Shown here one piece after another: positions 8,079-17,076 of a stretch of 41,860 nucleotides of DNA; position 1 is the first letter of the stretch, and the number at the start of each line of letters is the position of its first letter. This DNA comes from an uncultured Alphaproteobacteria bacterium (GTDB lineage Bacteria > Pseudomonadota > Alphaproteobacteria > HIMB59): assembly GCA_902632575.1 (NCBI GenBank), contig CACPCY010000004.1:1-41860 (forward strand), written 5' to 3'. The translations under genes and the position numbers were made by a program. The notes beneath the pieces were generated by a model. The model worked only from the letters and a program-made list of their open reading frames with translations, had not been told where the DNA came from and searched no databases.

Positions 8079-9144
8079 TCTATTATTTTCTTTTAAAGAC
8101 TCTGAATTTTTATTCAATTTATTTGGTTATATTTCTTTTAGATCAGGTTTATCTTTAGTTTCATCTTTTTTTATTGTCTTAATATTGATGCCACATTGGA
8201 TTAAAATTCAACATAGAATTTTTCCAAGTGGACAGCCTATACGAAATGACGGCCCAAAAACACATTATCACAAGAAAGGAACACCAGCATTGGGTGGTGT
8301 TCTAATACTATTTTCAATTATTTTAAGTTCAATTTTGTGGACTTCAAATTTCTCAAGTTATAACTATATACTAATTTTGACACTAATTTTATTTGGTTTA
8401 ATTGGTTTTTTTGATGACTTTAAAAAAGTCAAATTTGGAAAGGGAATTTCTACTAAAATTAAATTCTCATGCCAGCTACTAGCTACATTAGCAATTTATT
8501 TTATTATTAAATATAATGGATTCGATCTAAATAAATTTAGCATTCCTTTTTTAAAAAATGTTTCAATTGAAATAGGTTATTTCTATTTTATTTTAATATT
8601 GTTAATTGTTATTGGTTCAACCAATGCGACTAATTTAACGGATGGTCTTGATGGTTTAGTTTCAATGCCTTTGATATTTGTATTTCTTACATTTGCTATA
8701 TTTGCATATGTATTAGGTAATATAAATTTTTCTGATTATCTTTTGGTCAATTACATTAATGGATCAGGAGAAATAGTAATATTTTGCACTTCAGCAATAG
8801 GAGCATTGCTTGGATTTTTATGGTTTAATTCAAGTCCTGCTTCTATTTTTATGGGTGACACTGGATCTCAATCATTAGGAGCATCACTAGCAGTGACTTC
8901 TATCCTTTTAAAACAGGAAATAGTGTTGGCTGTCGCTGGTGGCCTTTTTGTGATCGAAGCAATATCAGTTATGTTGCAAGTTACTTATTTTAAATTTTCA
9001 AAAGGCAAAAGAATATTTTTGATGGCACCTCTTCATCATCATTATGAAAAAAAAGGGTTATCAGAACAAAAAATAGTTATTAGATTTTGGATTATAAGCT
9101 TTCTTTTTTGTTTATTAGCTTTATCTCTATTGAAAATTAGATAA
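8068..9144 (+). CDS. mraY: Phospho-N-acetylmuramoyl-pentapeptide transferase MraY
   Basis: MraY is an integral membrane enzyme that transfers phospho-MurNAc-pentapeptide to undecaprenyl phosphate, forming lipid I. The 358-residue protein has about ten hydrophobic segments. The catalytic-site motifs are all present: GFFDDFKK (Asp-Asp), NATNLTDGLDGL, FMGDTGS and the histidine motif PLHHHYEKKG. The N-terminal PSGQPIRNDGPKTHYHKKGT is also characteristic. The stop codon is immediately followed by the murD start without a gap. Length is close to that of the E. coli enzyme (360). Confidence 0.97.
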   Translation: MLSDLLFSFKDSEFLFNLFGYISFRSGLSLVSSFFIVLILMPHWIKIQHRIFPSGQPIRNDGPKTHYHKKGTPALGGVLILFSIILSSILWTSNFSSYNYILILTLILFGLIGFFDDFKKVKFGKGISTKIKFSCQLLATLAIYFIIKYNGFDLNKFSIPFLKNVSIEIGYFYFILILLIVIGSTNATNLTDGLDGLVSMPLIFVFLTFAIFAYVLGNINFSDYLLVNYINGSGEIVIFCTSAIGALLGFLWFNSSPASIFMGDTGSQSLGASLAVTSILLKQEIVLAVAGGLFVIEAISVMLQVTYFKFSKGKRIFLMAPLHHHYEKKGLSEQKIVIRFWIISFLFCLLALSLLKIR

Positions 9145-10389
9145 TTGATAAATTTAAAAAAAAATTTTTTAATATATGGCTATGGAATAAGTGGAAAATC
9201 AGTTGAGAAGTACTTTATAAATAAGAATTGTAATTACAACATTTATGATGATCATAAAAAACTTAGTCATAAAAAAGTAATTAGTAAAAAACATCTATTA
9301 AATAAAATTAATGAATATGGCTATTTTGTGGTATCTCCTTCAATTAAGATTGAAAAAAGTCATTTTTTATATGAACATAAAAACAAAATTTTGATTGATC
9401 TAGATTTTTTAAGTTTAGAAATATCTTCGCAAAAAATAATTGGTATAACTGGCACAGAGGGAAAATCCTCTACTTGTAATTATCTTTCAGAAATTCTCTC
9501 TAAAAAATATAATACTAAAATCATTGGTAATTTTGGAAACACTATTTTAGATAAAAAGAATTTAAAATATTATTTATCAAAAACAGATATTTTAATTATT
9601 GAATTAAGTTCATTTCAATTAGATAAATTAAAATTTTTAAAATTTCATTATGCTCTTATAACAAATATATTTAGTGATCACTTGGATTATCATAGAAATA
9701 ATAGAAATTACGTTAAATCTAAATTTCGAATACAAAATTTTTTATTTGAAGATTCTTACTTTTTTTTATCAAGAAAAATTTATTCGAGATATCGAAAATT
9801 AATTAGAATTAATAAAAAAAGAATAATTCTTAATACTGATAAGGTACCTTTTACAAAAGATCTCAATAGTCATATTGAAAAACTTAATTTGAACTCAATT
9901 AAAAAACTCATAAATATAATTGACCCAAAAATGAATATAAAAAACTTTGAGTTTAAAAACAGTTTAATATTTAGAAATCAACTCATTTACGCAACAAATA
10001 ATTTAAAAGTTTATAATGATAGTAAGTGCACTAACTTAAATAATGCAATATATAAAAATAATTTAATAAATAGTTTTCAAAAAATTCTTATTCTTGGTGG
10101 CAAATTAAAAAAACAAGACGTTAACTACAAATTTAATGTCACAAATACATTAGTATTAATATTTGGACAGCAGAGTGATCTATTTTATGATCGTCTGAAT
10201 TTTGTCAATTCTAATTTTTTCAAATTTAATAATTTAGATATATTAATAGATTTTTTAAAATTAATAATAAAAACTCATAAATGTGAATACGTACTTTTTT
10301 CTCCGGGTGGTGAGTCCTATGATATTTACAGAGATTATTTAGAACGGGGAAAACATTTTAACCAATTAATCAAAAAAGTATTATTTTGA
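9145..10389 (+). CDS. murD: UDP-N-acetylmuramoylalanine--D-glutamate ligase MurD
   Basis: MurD adds D-glutamate to UDP-MurNAc-L-Ala in the cytoplasm. The N-terminal Rossmann-like domain opens with FLIYGYGISGKS. The ATP loop GITGTEGKSST is at about residues 100-110, and SSFQLDKLKF and NIFSDHLDYHRN follow in the usual order. The C-terminal domain shows ILILGGKLKKQDVNY and FSPGGESYDIYRDYLERG, close to the family's SPacaSfDqf..yeeRG ending. At 414 residues it is shorter than typical (about 440-460). The start is a TTG directly after the mraY stop, and the stop overlaps the ftsW start by 4 nt. The TTG start is inferred from position. Confidence 0.93.
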   Translation: MINLKKNFLIYGYGISGKSVEKYFINKNCNYNIYDDHKKLSHKKVISKKHLLNKINEYGYFVVSPSIKIEKSHFLYEHKNKILIDLDFLSLEISSQKIIGITGTEGKSSTCNYLSEILSKKYNTKIIGNFGNTILDKKNLKYYLSKTDILIIELSSFQLDKLKFLKFHYALITNIFSDHLDYHRNNRNYVKSKFRIQNFLFEDSYFFLSRKIYSRYRKLIRINKKRIILNTDKVPFTKDLNSHIEKLNLNSIKKLINIIDPKMNIKNFEFKNSLIFRNQLIYATNNLKVYNDSKCTNLNNAIYKNNLINSFQKILILGGKLKKQDVNYKFNVTNTLVLIFGQQSDLFYDRLNFVNSNFFKFNNLDILIDFLKLIIKTHKCEYVLFSPGGESYDIYRDYLERGKHFNQLIKKVLF

Positions 10390-11486
10390 AAAATATTCTA
10401 TTTAGAGATGATCAAAGTTTAATAGGATCTAATTGGTATATATTATCGAAAAAACTTTTTATTATCCCTTTCATTTTATCTTTTATTGGCATTCTTGCTA
10501 TTTATTCTCTAATAGGCACTGAGTATTCAATCTTACTAATAATTAAACATATTATTTTTTTATCTATTTCTTTATTAGTTCTGATATTTTTATCATTGCT
10601 TCCAAAAAATGATTTAAGAAAAATTTTGAACGTTATGTGTATTTTTTTTATTTTACTTTTAATACTTGTTCCAATTTTTGGATATGAAACTAAAGGAGCA
10701 ACAAGATGGATCAGATTTAATTTTTTTTCTATTCAACCTTCTGAGCTATTGAAAGGCCCCATTGTTTGTATGTTTTCATGGTTCTGTTATTTATATATTA
10801 AGACTAATAATAAAATATATTTATTTGTAAGTTTTATTAAGATTTTTGTTATTGTATTACTACTACTAATTCAACCAGATATAGGTACTTTATTAATTTA
10901 TATATCTGTTATTTCTTTAATCTTAATTTTGTATTTCAGAAATCTTAAACTTTTGATTTTATTAAGTTTTATAGGAGTATTTTTTTTATTAATAACGTAT
11001 TTTTTCTTTGATCATGTTGCTTATAGAATTGATAATTTTTTAGATGGTGATAATTCTCAAGTTTCAAAAAGTCTATCAGCAATTAAGACAGGTGGTATTT
11101 TTGGTGTAGGATTGGGCGAAGGGCAACTTAAATATTCAATCCCTGAGTCTCACAACGATTTTATCTTTGCTATTTTAATTGAAGAATTTGGAGTTTTATT
11201 TGGATTATTTTTATCTTTTTTATATCCAGTGTTTTTTGTATTAGCTAGAAGGTCTATTATAAGTCCCTCAAATTTATTTATATCTAACACAATTTTCAGT
11301 TTATGTTTTTTGATGTGTTTACAAGCATTTATAAATATAGGTTCATCTATAAAATTAATACCTCCCACAGGAATGACATTGCCATTTATCAGCTATGGAG
11401 GCTCATCAATGCTTTCTTATGCGATAATATTTGGTACAGTCATCAACTTTAGTAAAAATGAAGAAAGTACTACAAATAATTCATAG
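10386..11486 (+). CDS. ftsW: Septal peptidoglycan glycosyltransferase FtsW (SEDS family)
   Basis: FtsW is the SEDS-family polymerase that builds septal glycan strands from lipid II with FtsI. The 366-residue protein has about ten membrane segments. SEDS signatures are visible: KGATRWI in the first large loop, IQPSELLKGP with the conserved Pro-Ser-Glu, IQPDIGT, the periplasmic catalytic-loop motif PESHNDFIFAIL, and PFISYGGSSML at the end. The start is TTG within the overlapping TTGA of the murD stop. It is the last recognisable dcw gene here; murG does not follow. The next gene starts 29 nt before its stop. Confidence 0.94.
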   Translation: MKNILFRDDQSLIGSNWYILSKKLFIIPFILSFIGILAIYSLIGTEYSILLIIKHIIFLSISLLVLIFLSLLPKNDLRKILNVMCIFFILLLILVPIFGYETKGATRWIRFNFFSIQPSELLKGPIVCMFSWFCYLYIKTNNKIYLFVSFIKIFVIVLLLLIQPDIGTLLIYISVISLILILYFRNLKLLILLSFIGVFFLLITYFFFDHVAYRIDNFLDGDNSQVSKSLSAIKTGGIFGVGLGEGQLKYSIPESHNDFIFAILIEEFGVLFGLFLSFLYPVFFVLARRSIISPSNLFISNTIFSLCFLMCLQAFINIGSSIKLIPPTGMTLPFISYGGSSMLSYAIIFGTVINFSKNEESTTNNS

Positions 11487-12126
11487 TGAAGTAGCAGACG
11501 TAAGTATAATTTCAAAATTTTTTCAAAAAAAACATCAATCTTCTACAATTTTTTATAAAAACCTTCATTTTTTAAAAAATAAAGATATAGATGAATTTGA
11601 TTTATTTATAATTCATGGAGGAAAACAGAGCGCAAACAGTAAATCAAAGGCTATTTTGTATGAATATAAATTTCTTAATTACATAATTAAAAAAAACAAA
11701 CCTATTGTAGGAATATGTTTGGGCGCTCAATTAATTGCAAAAATTTATGGATCAAAAATATCTAAATCAAAAGACAAATTATTCGAGTGTGGTTACAAGA
11801 AAAATTTAAAAAAAAACAATAAATTTTTCAAAAAAAATTTAACTTTTTTGCAATTCCATACAGAGGGTATTTCTTATAATAAAAATATGGAACTATTAGC
11901 TAAAGGTATTTTGTATGAAGTTGATTCCTTCAAGATTAAAAAGAAAGATATTTACGGTTTTCAATTTCACCCTGAGGTTACTTATAATACAATTAAAAGA
12001 TGGCATGATATTGTCAAAATTAAATATCCTTATATAGATAAATTAAATAAAATAATGAAAGATTTTAAAAAATATCAATACAAAAATTATGATTGGTTTC
12101 AAAGTTTTTTATTAAAGCTTTTATAA
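11458..12126 (+). CDS. Class I glutamine amidotransferase-like protein
   Basis: This is a stand-alone type-1 glutamine amidotransferase domain (222 aa from ATG 11458), similar in pattern to GMP synthase and related GATases. The nucleophile elbow GICLGAQ places the catalytic Cys at about residue 87. The His and Glu of the triad are in FQFHPEV at about 171-173. The substrate it modifies cannot be told from sequence. It overlaps the ftsW 3' end by 29 nt and abuts the next gene as TAATG, so it appears to be part of the same transcript. Family members include enzymes acting on polyamine or amino-acid conjugates. The neighbouring deacetylase-like gene is suggestive but not proof. Confidence 0.8.
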   Translation: MKKVLQIIHSEVADVSIISKFFQKKHQSSTIFYKNLHFLKNKDIDEFDLFIIHGGKQSANSKSKAILYEYKFLNYIIKKNKPIVGICLGAQLIAKIYGSKISKSKDKLFECGYKKNLKKNNKFFKKNLTFLQFHTEGISYNKNMELLAKGILYEVDSFKIKKKDIYGFQFHPEVTYNTIKRWHDIVKIKYPYIDKLNKIMKDFKKYQYKNYDWFQSFLLKLL

Positions 12127-13049
12127 TGATTAATATTATTTTTTCAGAGGAATATAAAAATCACGATACCGGTAACCATCCTGAGTCCATAAAAAGAATA
12201 GAAGTTGTTAATAATTTAATTAAAGAAGAGTATTCTAGCCATAATCTTATCGAACCATCTATAGCTGATAAAAAATTGATTTCCTTAGTACATGACGAAG
12301 ATTATGTAAATTATATTTTTGACTCAATACCTGCCTCTGGTTTTAATTATTTTGATCCTGACACTATTGCTAGTCCAAATAGTTTAAAGAGTTATCTTTT
12401 AGCTGTTGGTGGGAGTGTGGATGCTGTGAAAAAAATTATAGAAGATAATAATAAAAAAAATGTTTATTTTTGTGCACATAGACCTCCGGGACATCACGCG
12501 GAAGAAAACAAAGCAATGGGATTTGGTGTTTTTAATAATGTTGCCATTTCAGCAGAATATGCATATAGATCAGGCAAATTTAAAAAAATTTTAATAGTAG
12601 ATTTTGATGTGCATCATGGAAATGGAACCCAACATATTTTTGAAAACCATAAAAATATTTTCTATGCATCATCTCATCAGTATCCATTTTACCCAGGTAC
12701 AGGTTCTGAGAATGAGAGAGGAACTGGTAATATAATTAATTGCCCTCTATCAGCTAGTTGTGACTCTAAAACATTCAGATCTTTATTTGAAAATAAAATT
12801 ATTAATAAAATAAATAATAATTTCGATTTAATATATTTTTCAGCAGGTTTTGATGCCCATAAATTAGACCCTCTTGCTTCAATCAATTTAGAAAATGAAG
12901 ATTTTTATTGGGTGACAAAAATTGTATTGGAAAAGTTAGCAAATAATGTTCCAATAATTTCTGTCTTGGAGGGTGGATATGATATGAATGGTCTATATCA
13001 CGGATTAAATAATCACCTTAAAGCTTTAGTAGAGTACTCTGATGAATAA
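12126..13049 (+). CDS. Histone deacetylase / acetylpolyamine amidohydrolase family protein
   Basis: This is an arginase-fold zinc deacetylase of the HDAC superfamily (307 aa from ATG 12126). The His pair is in PPGHHAE at about 123-124. The zinc ligands are Asp161 and His163 in VDFDVHHGNG and Asp243 in SAGFDAHKLDP, and LEGGYD closes the active site. Bacterial members deacetylate acetylpolyamines, acetoin-related or protein lysine substrates; the substrate is not determinable here. It begins inside the preceding stop codon (TAATG), and xseB begins 8 nt before its stop. HDAC-like gene, xseB, dxs is an order seen in many alphaproteobacteria. Confidence 0.88.
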   Translation: MINIIFSEEYKNHDTGNHPESIKRIEVVNNLIKEEYSSHNLIEPSIADKKLISLVHDEDYVNYIFDSIPASGFNYFDPDTIASPNSLKSYLLAVGGSVDAVKKIIEDNNKKNVYFCAHRPPGHHAEENKAMGFGVFNNVAISAEYAYRSGKFKKILIVDFDVHHGNGTQHIFENHKNIFYASSHQYPFYPGTGSENERGTGNIINCPLSASCDSKTFRSLFENKIINKINNNFDLIYFSAGFDAHKLDPLASINLENEDFYWVTKIVLEKLANNVPIISVLEGGYDMNGLYHGLNNHLKALVEYSDE

Positions 13050-13266
13050 AAAAAATGAAAAAAACTTTGAAAGTGCACTCAAAAGATTAGAAGAAATATC
13101 AGAATTGTTAGAAAATGAAAATACACCTCTTGATGATAGCATAAAGTTATTTGAAGAAGGTATTGAACTCAAAGAATACTGTGAGGATAAATTAAAATCT
13201 GCAAAAATTAGGATTGATAAAATTGTAAAAAAAAATAAATCACTTTCATCAACAGAATTTAAGTAA
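13042..13266 (+). CDS. xseB: Exodeoxyribonuclease VII small subunit XseB
   Basis: XseB is the small regulatory subunit of exonuclease VII, which degrades single-stranded DNA; the catalytic XseA subunit is not in the window. The 74-residue protein is a helical hairpin with the family pattern FESALKRLEEISELLEN, then PLDDSIKLFEEGIELK and YCEDKLKSAKIRI. Length matches the family (about 70-85). It overlaps the preceding gene by 8 nt, and dxs follows 10 nt later. The ispA gene often found between xseB and dxs is absent. Confidence 0.92.
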   Translation: MNKKNEKNFESALKRLEEISELLENENTPLDDSIKLFEEGIELKEYCEDKLKSAKIRIDKIVKKNKSLSSTEFK

Positions 13267-13276
13267 TTAAAAAGTT

Positions 13277-15142
13277 ATGTCAATTTTAAGTAAAATTAAA
13301 TTACCAAAAGATATTAAAAAATTAACAATTTCTGAATTACAAAAACTAAATGATGAATTAAGGGACTATACTATTGAAATAGTCTCTAAAACAGGTGGTC
13401 ACTTAGGTGCTAGTTTGGGAGTTATAGAGCTTACAGTTGCTCTGCATTATGTTTTTAATACACCACTTGATAAAATTATATGGGATGTAGGTCATCAAAC
13501 ATATCCTCATAAGATTTTAACAGGTAGAAAAAATAAAATACACACTTTGAGAAAAAAAAATGGAATATCTGGTTTTACGAAAAGATCCGAAAGCATATAT
13601 GATCCATTTGGTGCAGCACATAGCTCGACTTCAATTTCCGCAAGTTTAGGAATTACAGCCGCTCGTGATATGTTAAATAAAGATTTTGATGTCGTTAGTA
13701 TTATCGGTGATGGTGCCATCAGCGCTGGCATGGCTTTTGAAGGGTTAAATAACCTAGGACATTTAAATAAAAATTCCCTAATTATTTTAAATGATAATGA
13801 GATGTCCATAGCTGAACCAGTAGGCGCAATGAGTAAATATCTTGTTAATTTATTAAGTTCCAAATCGTATGAAGGTTTTAGGGATATAATCAAAAACTTT
13901 ACTAAAAGACTTCCTAGTGAAGTTGGAGAATTTGCAAAAAAAACAGAGGGTTATTTTAAAGGTTATCTTACAGGTAATACTTTATTTGAAGAATTGGGTT
14001 TAAATTATTTGGGACCTGTTGATGGACATAATCTAAAGTTATTGGTTCAATTATTTAAGAAATACAAAAAAAAAGAATTACATGGTCCAGTATTTCTTCA
14101 TTTAATTACTCAGAAAGGAAGAGGTTATAAACCTGCTGAGCTATCAAAAGATAAATTTCATGGTGTGTCATCATTTGATGTTAAAACAGGTTTACAAAAT
14201 AAATCTAAACTTGCTACATACACTAATGTAGTGAGTGACACTATTTTAAAATTAGCAAAAAAAGATAAAAAAATTGTTGCAATAACTGCAGCAATGCCCT
14301 CAGGAACAGGATTAGACAAGTTTAAAGAAAAATACCCTTCTAGATTTTATGATGTAGGAATAGCTGAACAACATGCTGTTACCTTTGCTGGAGGTATGAC
14401 AACTGAGTCAATTAAGCCTTTTGTTGCTATTTATTCAACTTTTCTTCAGAGAGCTTATGACCAAGTAGTACATGACATTGCTATACAGTCATTACCTGTT
14501 AGATTTTTGATTGATAGATCTGGTTTTGTAGGTGCTGATGGTGCTACACATGCTGGATCTTTTGATCTCAGTTATCTCTGTTGCCTCCCAAATTTTATTG
14601 TTATGGCACCGTCTAGTGGTGAAGAATTAAAAAATATGATCAATTTTGCATTGAGTATAAATAACAAACCTTGTGCAATTAGATATCCGAGAGATCTAGC
14701 ACATGAATATAAAAATAATGATAAATTTCAAAAAATAATTTTAGGAAAAGGCAAGGTCATAAAAAATGGAAAAAAAATTGCCTTTCTTAATTTAGGAACG
14801 AGATTAAATAAAGTATTAGAGATTACCGAGTTGATTAAAAAAAATTATAAATTGGATTGCTCCATAATAGATATGAGATTTGCAAAGCCAATTGATGTCA
14901 AATTAATAGAAAAACTTACGAAAAATCATGATATTTTTGTTACTATTGAGGAGAATGCAATTGGTGGGTTCTCCAGTCAGGTTAATGACTTTTTAATAAA
15001 CAAACTAATCAATACCCCAAAAATATTAAATTTTTTTATGAAAGATGAATTTATTGATCAATCTGACATAGAAGATCAATATTCTAAATCAGGTATTTCA
15101 CCAAAAATAATATATAAAAAGTTAATAAAGTTTTTAAAGTAA
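13277..15142 (+). CDS. dxs: 1-deoxy-D-xylulose-5-phosphate synthase Dxs
   Basis: Dxs condenses pyruvate and glyceraldehyde 3-phosphate to DXP, using thiamine diphosphate. This is the first step of MEP isoprenoid synthesis and a source of thiamine and pyridoxal precursors. The 621-residue length matches the family. The N-terminal domain has KTGGHLGASLGV, DVGHQTYPHKILTGR and the ThDP/metal site GDGAISAGMAFEGLNN. The central domain has GIAEQHAVTFAGG with the catalytic Glu, and DRSGFVGADGATHAG follows. The C-terminal transketolase domain is complete. The 3' end overlaps the convergent aroC stop by 9 nt. Undecaprenyl phosphate for MraY depends on this pathway. Confidence 0.97.
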   Translation: MSILSKIKLPKDIKKLTISELQKLNDELRDYTIEIVSKTGGHLGASLGVIELTVALHYVFNTPLDKIIWDVGHQTYPHKILTGRKNKIHTLRKKNGISGFTKRSESIYDPFGAAHSSTSISASLGITAARDMLNKDFDVVSIIGDGAISAGMAFEGLNNLGHLNKNSLIILNDNEMSIAEPVGAMSKYLVNLLSSKSYEGFRDIIKNFTKRLPSEVGEFAKKTEGYFKGYLTGNTLFEELGLNYLGPVDGHNLKLLVQLFKKYKKKELHGPVFLHLITQKGRGYKPAELSKDKFHGVSSFDVKTGLQNKSKLATYTNVVSDTILKLAKKDKKIVAITAAMPSGTGLDKFKEKYPSRFYDVGIAEQHAVTFAGGMTTESIKPFVAIYSTFLQRAYDQVVHDIAIQSLPVRFLIDRSGFVGADGATHAGSFDLSYLCCLPNFIVMAPSSGEELKNMINFALSINNKPCAIRYPRDLAHEYKNNDKFQKIILGKGKVIKNGKKIAFLNLGTRLNKVLEITELIKKNYKLDCSIIDMRFAKPIDVKLIEKLTKNHDIFVTIEENAIGGFSSQVNDFLINKLINTPKILNFFMKDEFIDQSDIEDQYSKSGISPKIIYKKLIKFLK

Positions 15143-16216
15143 TTTGGACCTATGAATTAATAACAAATCGGCAATCACAAAATTAGTCATAGCAATTCCC
15201 ACTGGCACTGCTCTAATACCTACACAAGGATCATGTCGTCCTTTAGTTTTGATTTTAGTATTTTTAAAATTCTTTGTAACAGTATTTTTTTCACTCAACA
15301 CTGAGCTTGTGGGTTTCACAACATATCTAAAAATAATATCTTGTCCTGAAGAAATACCACCTAATATTCCACCTGCATGGTTAGTGTGAAAATTAATTTT
15401 TTTGTCTTTGAAATTAATTTGATCAGATCCATTAGTTCCATCATAGTTTACTAAATCAAAACCAGTACCAAACTCTATACCTTTTACAGCATTAATGCTC
15501 ATAATTGCTTTTGATAACTCTGAGTCAAGTTTTTGATATATTGGCTCTCCTATACCTACAGGACAATTTGAGACTCTAACTTCAATTACAGCACCAAGGG
15601 ATGAACCTTTTTTTCGGTGTGTAAGAATTAGATCTTCCCATTTTTTAAGGATAGATTTATTTGGCGAGAAAAAAGGATTTTTATTAATAAAATTATTATT
15701 CCAAGCTGGGTTTTCTATCTTCTCATTTCCTATTTGAATAACAGCACTTGTAACATTTATTTTATTTTTTGAAATTTTTTTAAGAAGTAATTCTGAAAGA
15801 GCACCTGCAGCAACCCTCATTGCAGTTTCCCTCGCACTTGATCTTCCTCCGCCTCGATAATCATAATTTTTATACTTCATATAATAGGTGTAATCGGCAT
15901 GACCAGGTCGAAATTTATTTTTAATTTCTGAATAATCCTTGCTTCTTTGATCAGAGTTATAAATTATCATTGATATAGGAGTACCCGTGCTTTTACCGTT
16001 AAAAACTCCAGAGAGTATATTAACTTCATCTTTCTCTTTTCTTTGTGTTGTAAATTTTGACTGACCTGGTTTTCTTAAATTTAATCTTGTTTGAATATAT
16101 TTTGTGTTAACAGGTATTCCAGCTGGGAAACCATCAACGACACAACCTATAGCCTCTCCATGACTTTCTCCCCAAGTAGTAAACTTTAATAAATTTCCAA
16201 AAGAATTGTGTGACAT
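15134..16216 (-). CDS. aroC: Chorismate synthase AroC
   Basis: AroC converts 5-enolpyruvylshikimate-3-phosphate to chorismate using reduced FMN, the last common step of aromatic synthesis. The 360-residue protein shows the three family signatures: GESHGEAIGCVVDGFPAG near the N-terminus, RPGHADYTYYMKY with GGGRSSARETAMRVAAGA, and RHDPCVGIRAVPVGIAM near the C-terminus. GGILGGISSG is also present. The length matches the family (about 350-370). It lies 7 nt downstream of fabI on the same strand, so the two are likely cotranscribed. Confidence 0.97.
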   Translation of the reverse strand: MSHNSFGNLLKFTTWGESHGEAIGCVVDGFPAGIPVNTKYIQTRLNLRKPGQSKFTTQRKEKDEVNILSGVFNGKSTGTPISMIIYNSDQRSKDYSEIKNKFRPGHADYTYYMKYKNYDYRGGGRSSARETAMRVAAGALSELLLKKISKNKINVTSAVIQIGNEKIENPAWNNNFINKNPFFSPNKSILKKWEDLILTHRKKGSSLGAVIEVRVSNCPVGIGEPIYQKLDSELSKAIMSINAVKGIEFGTGFDLVNYDGTNGSDQINFKDKKINFHTNHAGGILGGISSGQDIIFRYVVKPTSSVLSEKNTVTKNFKNTKIKTKGRHDPCVGIRAVPVGIAMTNFVIADLLLIHRSKLL

Positions 16217-16223
16217 AAACTAA

Positions 16224-17045
16224 TTATTTTTTACTAAACTCATTTAATAATCCTGCTACACTTTCAGCTTCATCAACTGCCACCATTCCAACTGTATGAT
16301 AACCACAATCAACATGGTGGATTTCTCCAGTCACACCAGATGAAAGGTCGCTTAAAAGATAGGCTCCTGTGTTACCAACATCTTCAAGTGTAACATTTCT
16401 TTTTAGTGGAGAATTTAGTTCATTCCATTTTAAAATAAATCTAAAATCACCAATACCAGAGGCTGCAAGAGTCTTAATTGGGCCTGCAGATATAGCGTTA
16501 ACCCTAATATTTTTATCTCCCATATCAACAGCAAGATACTTTACGGAAGCCTCAAGCGCTGATTTTGCGACTCCCATTACATTATAATGTGGCATAACTT
16601 GTTCTGCTCCATAGTAAGTCAAAGTCAAAATACTCCCACCATTATCCATTAAATCATAGCAATATTTACAAGACTCAGTGAAGGAATAACAAGAAATATT
16701 TAAACTATTTAAGAAATTCTCTTTAGAAGTATCAACATACTTACCTCTTAGCTCATTTTTATCTGCAAAAGCAACAGCGTGAACAAAAAAATCCAGTTTT
16801 CCCCATTTATCTTTAATTTTTTCAAAAGTATTCTTTACTGATCCTTCATCACTAACATCACATTGAATCAATAAATTAGAACCTACAGATTCAGCTAAAG
16901 GATCTAATCTCTTCAATAGAAGATCGTTTTGATAAGTAAAAGCTAATTCAGCACCAAAATTTGCGCATTGTTGAGCAATACCCCAGGCAATAGACTTATC
17001 ATTAGCCACTCCCATTATAAGTCCTTTTTTATTTTTTAAATCCAT
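16224..17045 (-). CDS. fabI: Enoyl-[acyl-carrier-protein] reductase (NADH) FabI
   Basis: FabI reduces trans-2-enoyl-ACP in each cycle of type II fatty-acid elongation. It is an SDR-fold enzyme of 273 residues. The nucleotide-binding loop GVANDKSIAWGIA is at about 12-24. The catalytic pattern Tyr154-x6-Lys161 is in HYNVMGVAK, with the extra Tyr at 144/145 in TYYGAEQ, aligning with E. coli Y146, Y156 and K163. The conserved segments RVNAISAGPIKTLAASGI and VTGEIHHVDCGYH follow. Divergent pdxH starts 31 nt away. FabI is the triclosan/diazaborine target class. Confidence 0.96.
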   Translation of the reverse strand: MDLKNKKGLIMGVANDKSIAWGIAQQCANFGAELAFTYQNDLLLKRLDPLAESVGSNLLIQCDVSDEGSVKNTFEKIKDKWGKLDFFVHAVAFADKNELRGKYVDTSKENFLNSLNISCYSFTESCKYCYDLMDNGGSILTLTYYGAEQVMPHYNVMGVAKSALEASVKYLAVDMGDKNIRVNAISAGPIKTLAASGIGDFRFILKWNELNSPLKRNVTLEDVGNTGAYLLSDLSSGVTGEIHHVDCGYHTVGMVAVDEAESVAGLLNEFSKK

Positions 17046-17061
17046 TTTTTGCTAAAAATAA

Positions 17062-17067
17062 TATAAT
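17062..17067 (+). promoter_or_regulatory. Candidate -10 box for pdxH, implying a leaderless mRNA
   Basis: A perfect TATAAT at 17062-17067 ends 9 nt before the pdxH ATG at 17077. An initiation site 7-10 nt downstream of the box would fall at or next to the start codon, so the mRNA would have essentially no leader. No Shine-Dalgarno sequence is present. A convincing -35 element is not visible. Confidence 0.4.
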
Positions 17068-17076
17068 ACTCATACC

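Noticed and set aside
13507..13893. 128-codon open frame antisense to dxs
   Set aside because: It lies wholly inside dxs, which has every family motif. The antisense translation has no recognisable domain and its openness follows from dxs codon use.
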